Part shown: piece by piece, positions 1 to 11,679 of the stretch | How positions within the stretch are numbered: the first letter of the stretch is position 1 | How the letters are laid out: each line of letters starts with the position of its first letter | From: Rutpela maculata | Lineage: Eukaryota; Arthropoda; Insecta; Coleoptera; Cerambycidae | Direction of reading: 5' to 3' | Assembly (NCBI GenBank): GCA_936432065.2 | Contig: OW386293.2 | Span: forward strand, 26,424,234-26,488,233 | DNA length: 64,000 nucleotides | Program-made: the position numbers and the translations under genes | The notes under the pieces: generated by a model | The model's input: only the letters and a program-made list of their open reading frames with translations | What the model was told of the DNA's origin: nothing | Database searches by the model: none

Positions 1-925
1 AGAAACTGCATCAGGTCCGACGTAATCTTCATAAACTGCCTCTATAGAGTTGAGAACAACCACCCCCAAGTCTAAAGGACACGATAAAAACAAGAAAAAA
101 CGTAAAATGCAACAGGATTTCTATTTTCATGGATGCTATGATTAGCTGAAACTTACGTACCATCAACATTCTACAGTGTCAACACTCAGAGGGGGTGAAA
201 ACTATGTAAGGTTTGACTATAAAAAGTTACAGTCACCTGCGTTGTGTGGAAGAGAGAAGAAAGTAGACTATGTTCGACGCTGTGCTTGAAAACCACGCCC
301 ACGGGCTTGAGAGACGCCAGCCCTATATGTTAAAAAAAAAAACTATAGAATTGAAACAAATAAGCAACAGTATAGCTTTTTCGTTACATCTTGAATTACG
401 GTAGTTTACATCCTTTCTGTGGGGTGTTACTTAATAATATTTATAGGACGTGAGTTTCAAACTCTAAGTGTGCAACACGATTTTTGCCAATCATAGCATC
501 CATAAAAATGTAAATCCGGTTAGTTTCTCTATTTTTCCGGCATCCTACAGATATGGGGGTAGTATTTCGCAACCCCGTGGGGGTGGTTTTCAAGCACATC
601 GTCGAACATATTCTAGTTTCTTTTCTCTTCCACACAACGCAGGTATTTCGAATCATTATAGAAGTCACTGAAATTTTTTATAGTTAAATCTTACACAGGG
701 GGTAGTTTTCACACCCTCCGAGGGTTGACAGTGTAGGATGTTGATGGTACGTAAGTTTCGTGTTCTATTTTAAAGTACTACGCAATTTCAGCCAATCATA
801 GCATCCATGAAAATAGAAATCCTGTTGGATTTTACGCTTTTTCTTGTTTTTCTCGTGTCCTTTGAACTTCTCAACCCTATAGGGGCAGTTTATGAAAATT
901 ACGCCGGACCTGATGTAGTTTCTTA
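1..925. repeat. Foldback element FB-1
   Basis: Two long arms pair with each other: 1-305 and 573-925 are imperfect reverse complements. The left arm opens with agaaactgcatcaggtccg and the right arm closes with the matching cggacctgatgtagtttct. The loop is 306-572. The left arm starts at the window edge, so the true outer boundary and any target duplication cannot be seen. Short open frames on both strands are mirror products of the palindrome and have no coding look. It is probably a non-autonomous foldback DNA element. Confidence 0.75.
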
Positions 926-1190
926 ACACTTTAACAAAACATAAACATTTCGAGCTTTTTCAGCAGTCATTGCTGTTTTGGATCGAATTTTTATATATGG
1001 GGGCTAGTTTTCGCCCCTCCCTGGGGATGTGTTTCATATCTATTGTACGTACACTGCTGTTTAACCTTAATTTGTATAATTCGATTGATTAAGAAGTAAT
1101 AAATATTCTCGTAGCTTAATCTTCTTTTTATCCCATTTCAGGGGTGTTGTATGGCTCTAGCTTATGATTCTGGGGGTGTACGATTTTTTT
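926..1190. other. No gene seen
   Basis: AT-rich sequence between FB-1 and the minisatellite unit at 1191. I see no coding frame, RNA gene or clear repeat boundary here. Confidence 0.5.
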
Positions 1191-1291
1191 TGACCCCGGA
1201 TTCGGATTCAGCGACCGAAACTACATAGGGATACATGGGTCTGGTTCGCTGCTTTGAACTTTTTTTTTTTGTGGGGCTGTGTTATTAGATC
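1191..1291 (+). repeat. Single unit of the ttcagcgggtc minisatellite
   Basis: One unit of a repeat also found as about two units at 32795-33027 and about five units at 57058-57655. Shared features are a start like ggattcggattcagcg, the phrase acataaggatacactggtct with small changes, a T run, and the end gtggggctgtgttatta. All three loci end at the same place. Confidence 0.65.
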
Positions 1292-2337
1292 AAGGTTGCT
1301 GAAGCATGGCTTCTTTAAAGGCTCGATGTTAAATACCAAAAAGCGCAATTGCAATAACTTTAACGGTCTTGTGTCTGCGAATTAACTGTAACGTCTGACC
1401 TTAAAGTAGGTGGCTACAACCAGCGTCTGACCCAGAGTGGACGGCAGTCACAAAAGTGCAGAAAACAAGGGGAAATTACTACCTTCAATTTTTATTAAGA
1501 GCATCCATTAAAATGTACGCTAGCGAGGTCTCGAACAGGCTTCGCGTTCCGACTGACAACCATTTTCAGGGAGGACAGCGCAAAAGTAGCTACTGGAAGC
1601 AGGTAATTGACACACAAAGCTGCTTGCACGAAACTGGCTATTAGTGTGAACATGATGAAAGTTCTGCAGGAAATCAGACTTGCAAACTAGAAGGACTAAG
1701 AGGACTCTATGCCGGGAAAACTGCTGGAGAAGGAACTGACAGACTCAAACATCAAAATAGCAGGCCTTTTCCAGATGCATTATGGGAACTCCGGATATTT
1801 TAGATCCACAACAAGAAGCATGATACGCCTTTTCTAAAACAATGACTGGCCGGAATGGAGTAAGATTCAGAATCTCTAAAGATATAACTGGGTCAGCCTC
1901 GGATATAGAATTGTCAGTTATAGTTATCGACACAGTTTTGGCGTTAACCTAAACAAGAGGTGTGTTAAAACTTAGCTTAGCGGAGGTCTATGGGTCTTTT
2001 TATTTTTATTATGAAATTTATAATTCGTGAGTTGTCTTAGGCCATAAGGGCGCCTGAGTATTTTTAACCAATTAATTGTTAAAAATAAGAAAAAGGGAAA
2101 AAATTTTAATATTCTTGAATACTGTCGAGGGTGAAGAATAATTACACAGAAAGAAAATTTTAACAATATATTAAGTACTTTTAAAAAGGTGTACAATTTC
2201 TTTACAATTACCACAAATTTAAATAATTAACAATAAAAACAAAGATATGCAAATTTATTACATTTAATATTTATATCACAATTTAATTTAGTTAAGTTAA
2301 AGCATAGTCCCCTGCCAAGTGAACAAAAATAGGCTCC
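1292..2337. other. No gene seen
   Basis: Roughly 1 kb of AT-rich sequence. The short frames at 1456-1644, 1745-1933 and 1972-2214 have no recognisable domain and look like chance frames. No RNA gene or repeat structure is evident. Confidence 0.5.
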
Positions 2338-2590
2338 CGTGGGCTCCTTGATGATGCAAGTGTGGTAGTAGTCTGAATCTCTTTGTTAGGCCTTGAAGAA
2401 ACATAATTTCGATGTTAGCACTCTTAAAAAATGATGCGCATGAGTACTGCGCGCGAAAAACAAAATGGCCGCCATCGCAAACACTTTTTCCAATTTATCT
2501 AAGTAACCATTGGGATTACGAAAAAAGTTTTATACAAAAAATATTGTTAAATCAATTTTACACAAAAAAGGTTATTATAAGTTTTTATGC
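2338..2590 (+). repeat. Left terminal inverted repeat
   Basis: Reverse complement of 5863-6117. It ends about 40 bp before the putative first visible exon of the internal gene. Confidence 0.7.
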
Positions 2591-2630
2591 AACCATTTTC
2601 CCAGAAACTTAACTTTTAAAATTATTTCAG

Positions 2631-3497
2631 CAGCGCCAGGATGATAACGTACTTAAACTAAAGGAAGCGTTTCAAAACACAACAAATCCCTTTCACTGCA
2701 AAACTGATGAGCTCATTAATATCCTAACTCAGCGAGTCTTTCCACAGAAAATAAAGATGTCTTTAGACAGTGTGGCGGAAACTGGCCAAGATCTGTATAA
2801 TTCCATCTTAGAGCAAAGAGTTCATACTAACAACATTCAGTTCTGGGATCCGTTGAAAAAATTTTTTAGTAAAACGTGTAAAACGGCAGCGAAAAAAGTT
2901 AAAATTACCCTCAAAGAAGAAATTTATAGCTATAAGACAGATTTATCTCTTATCTCAAGATTATTGATAGCATCCAGAAGCAGACCTGACGTAGATTTGA
3001 GATACTATTTGAGCAACTACGAGTTCTTAGCACTACCGAAGTCATTATTTGCAGTTGACAGGAGTACACACCATTGCCTAGCTAAGTACAAACTTATGGA
3101 TGCTCTCAAATCAATGCAAGGAATACTTGCCGAAGAAAACGATGATGATCATGCTTCCACCATACCTGCAGTTTTAGATGAAAATGAGGAGCTACAGGAA
3201 AAAGCTGCGATAATAGATGGCATGGCGCTTCTTCACACCTACCACAGACCTAGCACAGTGAAGACATGCCGTGACCTCGGTTTAAGCTTCAGCAAATTGA
3301 TCGGGCAAAAATTCAGCAATTACAGTGAGATCCATGTTGTTTTCGACTCTTACAAAGAAAACTCGTTGAGGAAAGCCATGAGAGTGATTCGGCAAAAAGG
3401 CTCAGATCCAATCCGGTACAAAATCGGAGCAGAAACGAAAATTGGAAGTATAGCAATGAATAAATTCTTGTCCTACGATAAGACGAAGGATGAATGA
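2631..3497 (+). pseudogene. N-terminal part of uncharacterised PIN-like/CXC-tail family protein
   Basis: An open frame runs from a splice-acceptor-like attatttcag at 2621-2630 through 3497; the first ATG inside it is at 2757 (246 aa from there). The protein resembles a large uncharacterised invertebrate family. Recognisable features are an early NPF segment, a SRSRPDVDLRYYLSNYEF block (residues about 76-93 from the ATG) and the core AIIDGMALLHTY. The core is followed by a spaced HVVFDSYKENSLRKA block. The IIDGMA and VVFD.Y...S.R pattern resembles the first acidic motifs of PIN/FEN-type nucleases; that is inference, not proof. The frame stops at 3495-3497, and decayed related sequence seems to continue in other frames to about 3715, where the LINE insertion begins. 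The C-terminal end of the same gene is at 5041-5451. Probably dead. Confidence 0.6.
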
Positions 3498-3719
3498 CAG
3501 AGTTCCTTTCCGGTTAGATTCTTCAATTCGGCGTAACCACTAACAAAAGGTTTGTAATCAGTTGGAGGGACTTTTAATTCTGCAAGTGATAAGCTTTGGC
3601 TACATTGGGGACTACACTGTCTCTCACAGAAGATGTCGGGGCCAACTTGGAAGCGTTCATTTGTCAGCTTTGAATATAATACATCTGTATCCTTTGAATA
3701 TAAATAAAACAAAAATCAC

Positions 3720-5040
3720 TTAAGGGTATTGATATACCCTTGAATGTGATGAAATGCATTTCATTTATAATATCATTAGATAGGTTGTGTGCCATAGCTA
3801 CCTTAACTAGTAATTTCATTTAATACAACATAATTAATTTAGAATATCATCTATATTTAACTTATATACCTACATTTATCTAATTACCTAACTTTAAGTA
3901 TAGATCCCTACCTTCGAATATATTCATCTCTTTACCTCGAATTTGATTTTCTTATCTTTTTTTATTTTTCTTATCGATTCAGGTAACATATTATATAATT
4001 TTGGCGCGAGGTAGTTAAAACATTTTTTTCCAATGCTTTTTGTAATTTTCTTAATTTCTAGATTGCCTTTCTCCTTATTTCTAGTGTTGTGTGAATGTGA
4101 GATAGCGTTGCTTTGATGTCTCTTATTAATTTGATGAATTAGTATGCAATAACAAAACATTTGCCTAACATCAAATAATTTTCTTTCATTATATAATGCA
4201 TCAGTGGGGTATAATGTACATCTTTTAAAAATGATTTTAATTATCCTTTTTTGAATATTTTCCAAAGGTTTTATATATGACACACCTACCCCACCCCAGC
4301 CAACTATGCCATATCTTATTATTGACTCAACGAGTGCTTTGTAAAGAACTATTAAATGGACAAGTTTTAAAATTTCTTTAAGTTGTTTAAATTTATATAT
4401 GAGCCCTCTTAATTTATTCACTACTGATTGCACTTGATGATTCCATTTCAAGTTTCCGTCTATTACGATACCTAAATATTTTATTTTTTCTGTGGATTTA
4501 ATTTCTATTTTTCCTTCTTGGTCCTTTATTTGAATTTTTTTATATAATGGCCTATTTCTGTTTTGTGATGTTAAAGGTAAGTAATACGTTTTTTTGTAGT
4601 TAATAGTGAGTTTTTTACTGTCGAATCTATTTTTAATATTTTGTAAGTCTGATTCTACTATTTCTTTTAGCAATTCCCAAGATTCAGATGAGTAGAAAAT
4701 TGCTGTGTCATCAGCGAATGATATAATGCTCCCTGCCGAGTTTAATGTAAGTATGTCATTCAAGTAAATGATAAATAATATAGGCCCTAGTACAGTCTCC
4801 TGCGGCACCCCATATTCTACAATTTGGTGTTCACTAATGACATTATTGATTTTGACATAGTTTCCTGTTTTTCAGATAACTCTTCAACATTTCTAACATG
4901 ACACCTCTGAATCCAGTTCTTTCCAGTATATTTATTAGTTGCGAATGTGAAACAGTATCGAACGCCTTAGCAAGATCCAAAAATATATCCCCAAAACAAC
5001 ACTGACCGACATAGGAGCTGTGAGATGATTGTTGTTCACA
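3720..5040 (-). mobile_element. 5'-truncated LINE (Jockey/CR1-like) insertion
   Basis: A minus-strand non-LTR fragment sits inside the gene of the 2338-6117 element. It contains the later part of a reverse transcriptase and a short 3' region (about 3720-3923). No clear poly(A) tail is seen; the 3' edge has short TTGAATATAA-like repeats. The 5' edge is near 5020-5040, where the host gene frame resumes. The middle of the host gene is missing, so the insertion was accompanied or followed by a deletion. Confidence 0.7.
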
Positions 5041-5055
5041 CAGAAGCAATGTCAA
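3924..5055 (-). pseudogene. LINE reverse transcriptase fragment
   Basis: Two minus-strand frames joined by one frameshift near 4810-4845. The upstream frame (4843-5055) holds RT motif A, LDLAKAFDTVSH. The downstream frame (3924-4808, 294 aa) holds the QETVLGPILF segment, where the usual QG is QE. It continues with the catalytic FADD at about residues 31-34 and the thumb-like KIKYLGIVID and NIQKRIIKIIFKR blocks. It ends at a natural-looking C-terminus. The N-terminal RT motifs and any endonuclease are absent. The pattern fits Jockey/CR1-type insect LINEs. Not functional. Confidence 0.8.
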
Positions 5056-5451
5056 GACGAGAACCTTCCTCCAACAAGATCTGCACTGGATCCGGATTTG
5101 CTAAGGGCCCACCTTCAGTGTCTTGAGTGGAATCAGGACCTCATTCAGCATCCCAATAACCGACCACCCTCAGATTTTGGATGGAAGAAAGTAGGGAGTA
5201 CATACGAGCCAGTTGCTTGTACGAAACCTTGTGCTCCAGAGCTTATCTTGGAATATTTTCGCTGCTCATGCTCCCAAAGGCGTTGCTCTCCTCCATGTAC
5301 GTGTCAGTCGAATGGACTCCGGTGTACCGAAATGTGTAAGTGCAAAGGTAATCTCGACCGATGTGATAATATGGGAGAGTGCGAGCAAGGCGATGATGAA
5401 GAGTTGGGGCTAAGTGAGATTTGCATTGAAAGTGACGATGATTTTAATTAA
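5041..5451 (+). pseudogene. C-terminal CXC-type Cys-rich end of the same family gene
   Basis: This frame carries the signature end of the family begun at 2631. A LPPTRSALDPDLLRAHLQCL block (about residues 14-33 of the visible frame) is followed by DFGWKKVG. A Cys-rich tail then runs C-x-C, RCSPPCTC, GLRCTEMCKCKG and an acidic end. The repeated C-x-C spacing resembles metal-binding CXC/Tesmin-like tails. The ATG at 5029 lies in or beside the LINE edge, so it is not the native start. Together with 2631-3497 this is one gene split by the LINE; the central part (about 300 residues by family length, from memory) is gone. Stop codon at 5449-5451. Confidence 0.65.
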
Positions 5452-5862
5452 AAATGTCATTGTAGAAGTGAAAAGTATTGCTTGTTTGTATTTTATCTAT
5501 ATAAATCTGTAACTACTGTATTTCGATAAGTTTCTTCATTAAACGTTAATTTTATGGGTTCCATCAGCCAGCTACACAGCTGGGGGAAAGAGAAGGAAGT
5601 AAAGAGGAAAACGTTAAAATTATATAGGTACTTTTTCTTTCAATTTCCTATGCCTACCTATACTGTAAAGCAGGGGAGATGGGGGTATTTGTTAATTTAT
5701 TTATGTTTGTAATGTTTTAGTTATAATTATTGTTTCCAGGGGCCCGAGAAATAGTGTCAAATATGTTAATATGCACTGGCAAATCTCTCATCATTATACA
5801 TATTAATTTTTATTATTGGAAATTATAAAATGAAACTTTTTGAGAGAACGGTTAGTTCTACA

Positions 5863-6117
5863 TAAAAAATTGTAATAACCTTTTCTCTGTATAATTGATT
5901 TAGCAATTTTTTATATAAAAAAAACTTCTTCGTAATCCCAATGGTTACTTAGATAAATGGGAAAAAGTGTTTGCGACGGCGGCCATTTTGTTTTTCGCGC
6001 GCAGCACTCAAAACGCACCATTTTTGAGAGTGCCATCATCGAAAGTATGTTTCTCCAAGGTCAAACAAAGAGATTGGACCACTACCACACTTGCATCATC
6101 AAAGATCCCATTACACA
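5863..6117 (-). repeat. Right terminal inverted repeat
   Basis: Inverted match to 2338-2590, ending in ttgcatcatcaaagatccc. Confidence 0.7.
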
Positions 6118-6756
6118 TTTGATAGGACACTAGCATGAAAAAATGAGTTTAAGAAAAATGAATTTTTAATAAAATTACTGGTTCTTTACAAATGAGCTTC
6201 TGACAAAAATTAGAAATGTATACATGAGCAGTACAAGCAGTAACTTAGAATGTATGGCCAATAGTGGGGCTGGTGTTGGCTGCCGAGTGCTCGAAGGACT
6301 CTTGAGGGATTTATCTTTGAGCGAAATGAATTTCTAGGCTCTTCTCCTCTCAACGTGGATTTAATTCCAGGCCACCAAATCAATCTAATCAGCTAATGTA
6401 TAGGCCCTTGTACTGGCTATGTTTCCTCTTCAGCTGGTCCAAGGCTTTACATAGAAAATGGGAAAATATATTTAAAAAGTCAGTAGGGGAAAAGCGAAAA
6501 AAAATTAGTGTTGAAGTGATTCGAAATTTAAATTTAACTAATTCAATAATAAAAAAAAATTCTCAACGTGGAGACTACAAAACCTGTAAAAACCTGGTAC
6601 TTACAGGACAGTAATTGTAAAAACTATACGCAAAATAGCAATAAAGTAAGTGAAGTTAATTAAAGACGATAGTACCACTCTGCAAATTGATAAATGATAC
6701 TAAGTTAAGTTTGATGACATTATGAAAGTTTAAACTTAAGGAAAGTCTTTATATTT
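6118..6756. other. No gene seen
   Basis: AT-rich spacer. The 72-aa frame at 6396-6614 is Lys/Asn-rich with no recognisable domain. Confidence 0.45.
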
Positions 6757-7447
6757 TACTTCCACGTCCAGTGGAAGTATAGTAACGACAAAAAAATTTT
6801 AAAAAATTTTTATTGTCCAAATAGACTTAAAATGTCATGAAACGTCGAGATTATAAGTTTGAGCGCAAAAAAAATTCTGTCTGTCTGTCTGTAACTTTTT
6901 TTTGTGCGCACGTTTACTCTGGAACCGTTTAAGATATTGACTTGAAATTTGGTACACATTTGTACTTCAACGAGATCTAGAACTAGATTATATTTTCATC
7001 TTGTTCCGTCAAAGGGTTGGGGGGGTAAATTGGGGTAAATTTAGGGTAAATAGGTCAATCAAGCAGGTAAAATTCCATAAAATTGGTATTTAGTATATAC
7101 AAGAGAAGCTAAGGTCTCAAAAAAATTTTTGGCATTAGCCACCCCCATTGCCACCCCCCACCCCCTTATTAAAGGGGATGCAAAAAAAATGTGATTTAGT
7201 GTGTGTACAAGAACCAGAAACCTCAGAATGTTTTTTTACTTCATCCACCCCCACTACCACCCCTCATTACCACCCCCACCCCGTTACCGATGTGGGGTAT
7301 CGTTTTATGGGTTTTTGGGGTAGAGGATTTCAAATATTATAGAAGTTCGATAAACAATTATTTTCACACACAAAGTTTTTTTCATTTTGAGTGACTTGGA
7401 TAGAGAATCTGGATGTGGAAGTAGTGATTCCTTGGGCAGCGGTTTTT
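6757..7447 (+). mobile_element. TACTTCCAC element, copy 1
   Basis: A ~690-bp non-autonomous element starting TACTTCCACGTCC and ending GGATGTGGAAGTA plus a short shared extension gtgattccttgggcagcgg. Inside are a gtctgtctgtctg microsatellite, a ttgaaatttggtacaca block and two C-rich ccacccccac stretches. A full inverted-orientation copy is at 41648-42319; partial or rearranged copies are at 22493-22740, 37440-39155 and 42706-43190. No coding capacity. Confidence 0.75.
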
Positions 7448-7756
7448 TACTGATAATCTAACAAATATCATAGAATATTATAGGAGAAAATGAAACCACT
7501 GACCTTGTATATTTTGGAAAAGAGCAGGCAGATTTTCTTTATAGTTCCTTGAAAAGGTTTTACCACCAAGCCACCATTTACTGAGAAATTCTGGATCTTT
7601 TTTGTTGTTTCCATCACCTAGAAGAGTTAAAAAGACGACAAAAACTGTTTTGGTTAACTATTTATAGTGGTCAACGATAGAGAGACACTGAGATTGAGCA
7701 TGCCCATTTTGAGCAGCTTTTTTTGAAATTAATTAATTTTTCCATAAATATATTGT
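7448..7756. other. No gene seen
   Basis: Spacer between the TACTTCCAC element and the large palindrome. Nothing recognisable. Confidence 0.4.
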
Positions 7757-8924
7757 CCGTGGCTTTCTCCCAAGCCTAAGTGCCCTCGTACAAAAATGCA
7801 ATTTATACATATCCTCGTATAACTTCTTGTACGGCATAATTGCGCCTAGTCTATCATTTTTTTCGTATGCGAAAATTTTCTTAAACGCGGCGTTCCTCCT
7901 CGGCATGAAAAAGACGATTTCCACACGTCGGACTGGAAAATCGGCAAATATATTTTGTCCCACAATTTTAAAACTGGATTCTACATATTTTTATTAAGCA
8001 ATCTTGAAAAAATCAGCTGGTTATCAATAAATATTTTAAAATTATGTTGTGTTATGTTTAGGGTGGTAGACACCTTTAACGTTCCAAAATTTTTGTCGGA
8101 CAGCTTGTAAAAATACAAAGAATATATATGTAGAATCCAGTTCTCAACCTGTCCGACAAAATATATTTGCCGATTTTTCAGTACGACGCACAGTGTGGAA
8201 TTTACGTACTTTTTTTGACAAAACTGCCTCCAGACCTGAATTCTTAACCAATTTTGATGTACTTTGGCTTAAAATGTAGGAAATTAAATACACTTCTTGA
8301 TGTCACTGCCACTTTTCCATTTTGGGGATGATTAATTACTTGAATGAGGGATGAAATCAAGAATTTGTTTCTCCATATCCGAGCCAATCTATGAAGATAA
8401 ATATATAATAAATATATATGGAAACAATAGAAAATGACTAAATTTTTGGAGAAAAGATGTTATAAAGAAGATATAATTGGAGTTGTTGAAAAAAAATACT
8501 TTGTAGTATTTCTTGTATTATAATTCACCCTTTAAAATTGAAAAACATATCTAATACATAAAAATTCGTAAAAACAGTGTTTTGTATTCGGAATAATTGT
8601 ACTCAACAAAAAATATCCATAAAAGTGTACATATATATCCAAAATAGTCCAGTGTAAAAACAATCATATAGAAAAAACGCCCCAGCTCGAATAACCACCC
8701 CCAATATGTATAAATTCGTAATTTTCAGATTCTTTAATTTCAAATTATTTTAATAAGTAGAGAGTGAAATAAAAGGTCTACAAATATATATTAACAGGGT
8801 TGGGCTGAGAAATAATTCACCAAAACACTACCCTTAACTTGTAAAAGCTCCCCTAATGTATATAAATTCGTAAAGAACAGTTTTTCTTATTCTGAATGCT
8901 TTTATTCAGCAGAAGATATCTACA

Positions 8925-8965
<41 letters not shown>

Positions 8966-11005
8966 TGAACAAGAATTCATTGAAGATAAAGCAAGTACTA
9001 CCCTTAAAGAATTTAAATTCCGAATTTTCCGAATATTTAATTTCAAATTTTTTTAATAAGTAGAGAGTGCAATAAAAGTTCTACAAATATATATTAACAG
9101 AATTGGGCTGAGAAATAGTTCACTAACAAGCTACCCTCAACTGGAAATACCACCCCTAAAATGTAAAAAAATCATAAAAAGCAGTTTTTCGTATTCAGAA
9201 TGTTCGTATTAAACGGGAAATATTTACAACGCAACAAGGTTGCGTTAAGAAATAGTTACCCCAAAAACTATCTCCAATTGGTTAAACAACCCCAAATAAT
9301 AATAATAATATTAATAATAATAATATTTATTAACCACACAAAAGATACACATGGTACATATGGCATGTCAATATAAAAACAAAATAAAACAATATATATA
9401 AATATATAAAAATTCGTAAAGACCATTTTTTTCTAATTCTAAATGACTGTACTTACCTTTTGTCCGGTAATATGGTTGGTTATTTTTCCATCTATTATAA
9501 TATGCTTCAAGTTGAATTGGATATTTAATGATTGCTCTTTCACTTACATTTGACCATATTTTTTTTATCAAATGTTACACAGTTTTTTAAGGGAATATAA
9601 AAGAAAAAAGGAAAAAAAAAGAAAAAAGAAAGAAAAGAAGATATGAAGACAGTCTCAACCCTGTTGAATGCAGAGAGCTTTTCGAGTAACGATAGTAGCA
9701 GTAAAATCCCATAGAATATTTCAGATTACATTAAAATCCACATTTGATATATATTTTCTTTCCTTTTTCTTCTTAGAATATACAAACCTTAATAAAATTA
9801 TTTGGAATTAAAAAACGATACATTAGGGTGTTCTTAAATCTGGATGCAGTTTTTACGGGTTTTTACGGACTATTTCTCAGCCCAACCCAATTAATATATA
9901 TTCGTAGACCTTTTATTTCACTCTCTACTTATTACAATAATTTGAAATTAAAGAATCTGAAAATTACGAATTTATAAATATTCGGGGTGGTTATTCGAGC
10001 TGGGGGTGTTTTTTCTGTATGATTATTTTTACACCTTTGTGGATATTTTTTGTTGAGTACAATCATTCAGAATACAAAACACTGTTTTTACGAATTTTTA
10101 TATATTGGGGGTTGTTTAACCAATTGGAGATAGTTTTTCGGTCAACTATTCTGAATACGAAAAACTGCTTTTTATGATTTTTTACATTTTGGGGTGGTAT
10201 TTCCAGTTGAGAGTAGCTTGTTGGTGAACTATTTCTCAGCCCAACCCTGTTAATATATATTTATAAACCTTTTATTTCACTCTCTACTTATTACAATAAT
10301 TTGAAATTAAAGAATCTGGAAATTACGAATTTATAAATTTTAGGGGTGGTTATTCGAGCTGAGGGTGTTTTTCTGTATGATTGTTTTTGCACTGGACTGT
10401 TTTGGATATATATGTACACTTTTGTAGATATTTTTTGTTGAGTATAATCATTCAGAACACAAAACACTGTTTTTACGAATTTTTATGTATTAGGTATATT
10501 TTTCTATTTAGGGGTGAATTATAATACAAGAAATACTACAAAGTATTTTTTTTCAACAACTCCAATTATATTAACATCTTTTTTCCAAAAATTTAATCAT
10601 CTTCTATTGTTTCCATATATATTTATTCATCTTCATAGATTGGCTCGGATGTGGAGAAACAAATTCTTGATCCTTCTAAATCCTTATGCAAGTAATTAAT
10701 CATCCCCAAAATGGAAAAGTGGCAGTGACATCTAGAAGTATATTTAATTCCCTACATTTCAAGCCAAAGTACATCAAAATTGGTTAAGAATTCAGCTCAG
10801 GAGGTAGTTTTGTCCAAAAAAGTACGTAAAGTCCACACTGTGCGACGTGTGGAAATCATCTTTTTCATGCCGAGGAGGAACGCCGCGTTTAAGAAAATTT
10901 TCGCAGAGGAAAAAAGTGATAGACTAGGCGCAATTATGCCGTACAAGTAGTTATACGAGGATATGCATAAATTGCATTTTTGTATGCAGGCACCTAGACC
11001 ATGTG
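7757..11005. repeat. Large imperfect palindrome FB-3
   Basis: The left arm (about 7757-9290) and right arm (about 9845-11005) are reverse complements over most of their length. For example, gcgcctagtctatca near 7845 pairs with tgatagactaggcgc near 10920, and the gagccaatctatgaagat block near 8382 pairs near 10640. Each arm holds internal ~300-bp direct repeats built around ggttgggctgagaaata and tctctacttatt, so the arms form a ladder of alternative pairings. A (TA)n run (8931-8961) and an ATA-rich stretch (9298-9330) interrupt it. Sub-insertions make the arms unequal. The short frames are mirrored between the arms and non-coding. Confidence 0.75.
8931..8961. repeat. (TA)n microsatellite
   Basis: Uninterrupted alternating TA run inside the left arm of FB-3. 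Confidence 0.9.
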
Positions 11006-11679
11006 TCCTAGTCCTAAATACACAAAACTTTCTTATTGAAAGTTTTCTCCAGAAAATATAGACATACAACCATTATGCAAAAAAACAGTAATATATACAT
11101 ACCATGGGTTAATGAAATATTTTTATGGATATTACATAGAAGTAGGTGATACAAGAATGAGCTTCTAGGCAAAATTAAATAAAATATCCCTTTTTACACC
11201 CATATTCGTTGAGAGTAATTTTATTACGCCATAATGGTGAATGGTGAGGTAATAAGTTATAAAATAACGAACATATCTGATTAGAATTTCAAGAAAAACA
11301 TTTCAATTCACACTGTTTGAACTTCACGTCTGTAACTGGCGCATCCGGCATATTTTAGAAACGCGATAACCAAGTCCTGTCAATGAAGGAGGTCTAAAGG
11401 GAAATGCAGAAATCCCAAGGTGAGAGATGCAGAGGGTGAAGAAGGTACGAATAAGGTTCCGGTTTTTGATTTTTCGATTATATTGCGAAAACGGTTAGCC
11501 CCAGTGAAAAAGTGGCTATGAGTAAAATAGAAGGTGACAAAATTTTCTACAGAAATGTTTCTAATATTTTTTTTCGTATCTCTTATAGTTTTCGAGGTAT
11601 TCGCTGTGAAATTCGCAAATTTTCGAAAAATATGAAAATTACATCATTTTGGCTCTCTTGTGGCGGGAGGGTAAGAGGG
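11006..11679. other. No gene seen
   Basis: AT-rich sequence without recognisable coding or repeat structure. The 97-aa plus frame starting at 11512 is antisense to the acidic minus frame at 11680-11937. Confidence 0.45.

Larger units (their letters stand above)
2338..6117 (+). mobile_element. Inverted-repeat element carrying a CXC-tail family gene
   Basis: About 250-bp terminal inverted repeats, roughly 85% alike by eye, lie at 2338-2590 and 5863-6117. They share ttgatgatgcaagtgtggta near the tips and gcgcgcgaaaaacaaaatgg further in. Between them lie the two ends of one protein-coding gene on the plus strand (2631-3497 and 5041-5451). These are separated by a minus-strand LINE fragment that replaced or displaced the middle. 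I could not find a clean target-site duplication, so the exact tips are uncertain. The layout suggests a DNA transposon, or an inverted-repeat-bounded unit that captured this gene. Superfamily not recognised. Confidence 0.65.

Noticed and set aside
3473..3712. Minus-strand 79-aa frame containing a KDTDVL string like a PIN-family motif
   Set aside because: It is antisense to the gene at 2631-3497 and its decayed continuation; the plus strand reads better as family sequence. The motif match is likely chance.
6860..6900. gtctgtctgtctg tract as an independent microsatellite
   Set aside because: It recurs at the same place in each full TACTTCCAC element (also near 39000 and 42180), so it is part of that element.
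9368..9571. 67-aa minus frame in the loop of the large palindrome
   Set aside because: Short, Tyr/Lys/Asn-rich, no domain; typical of AT-rich chance frames.
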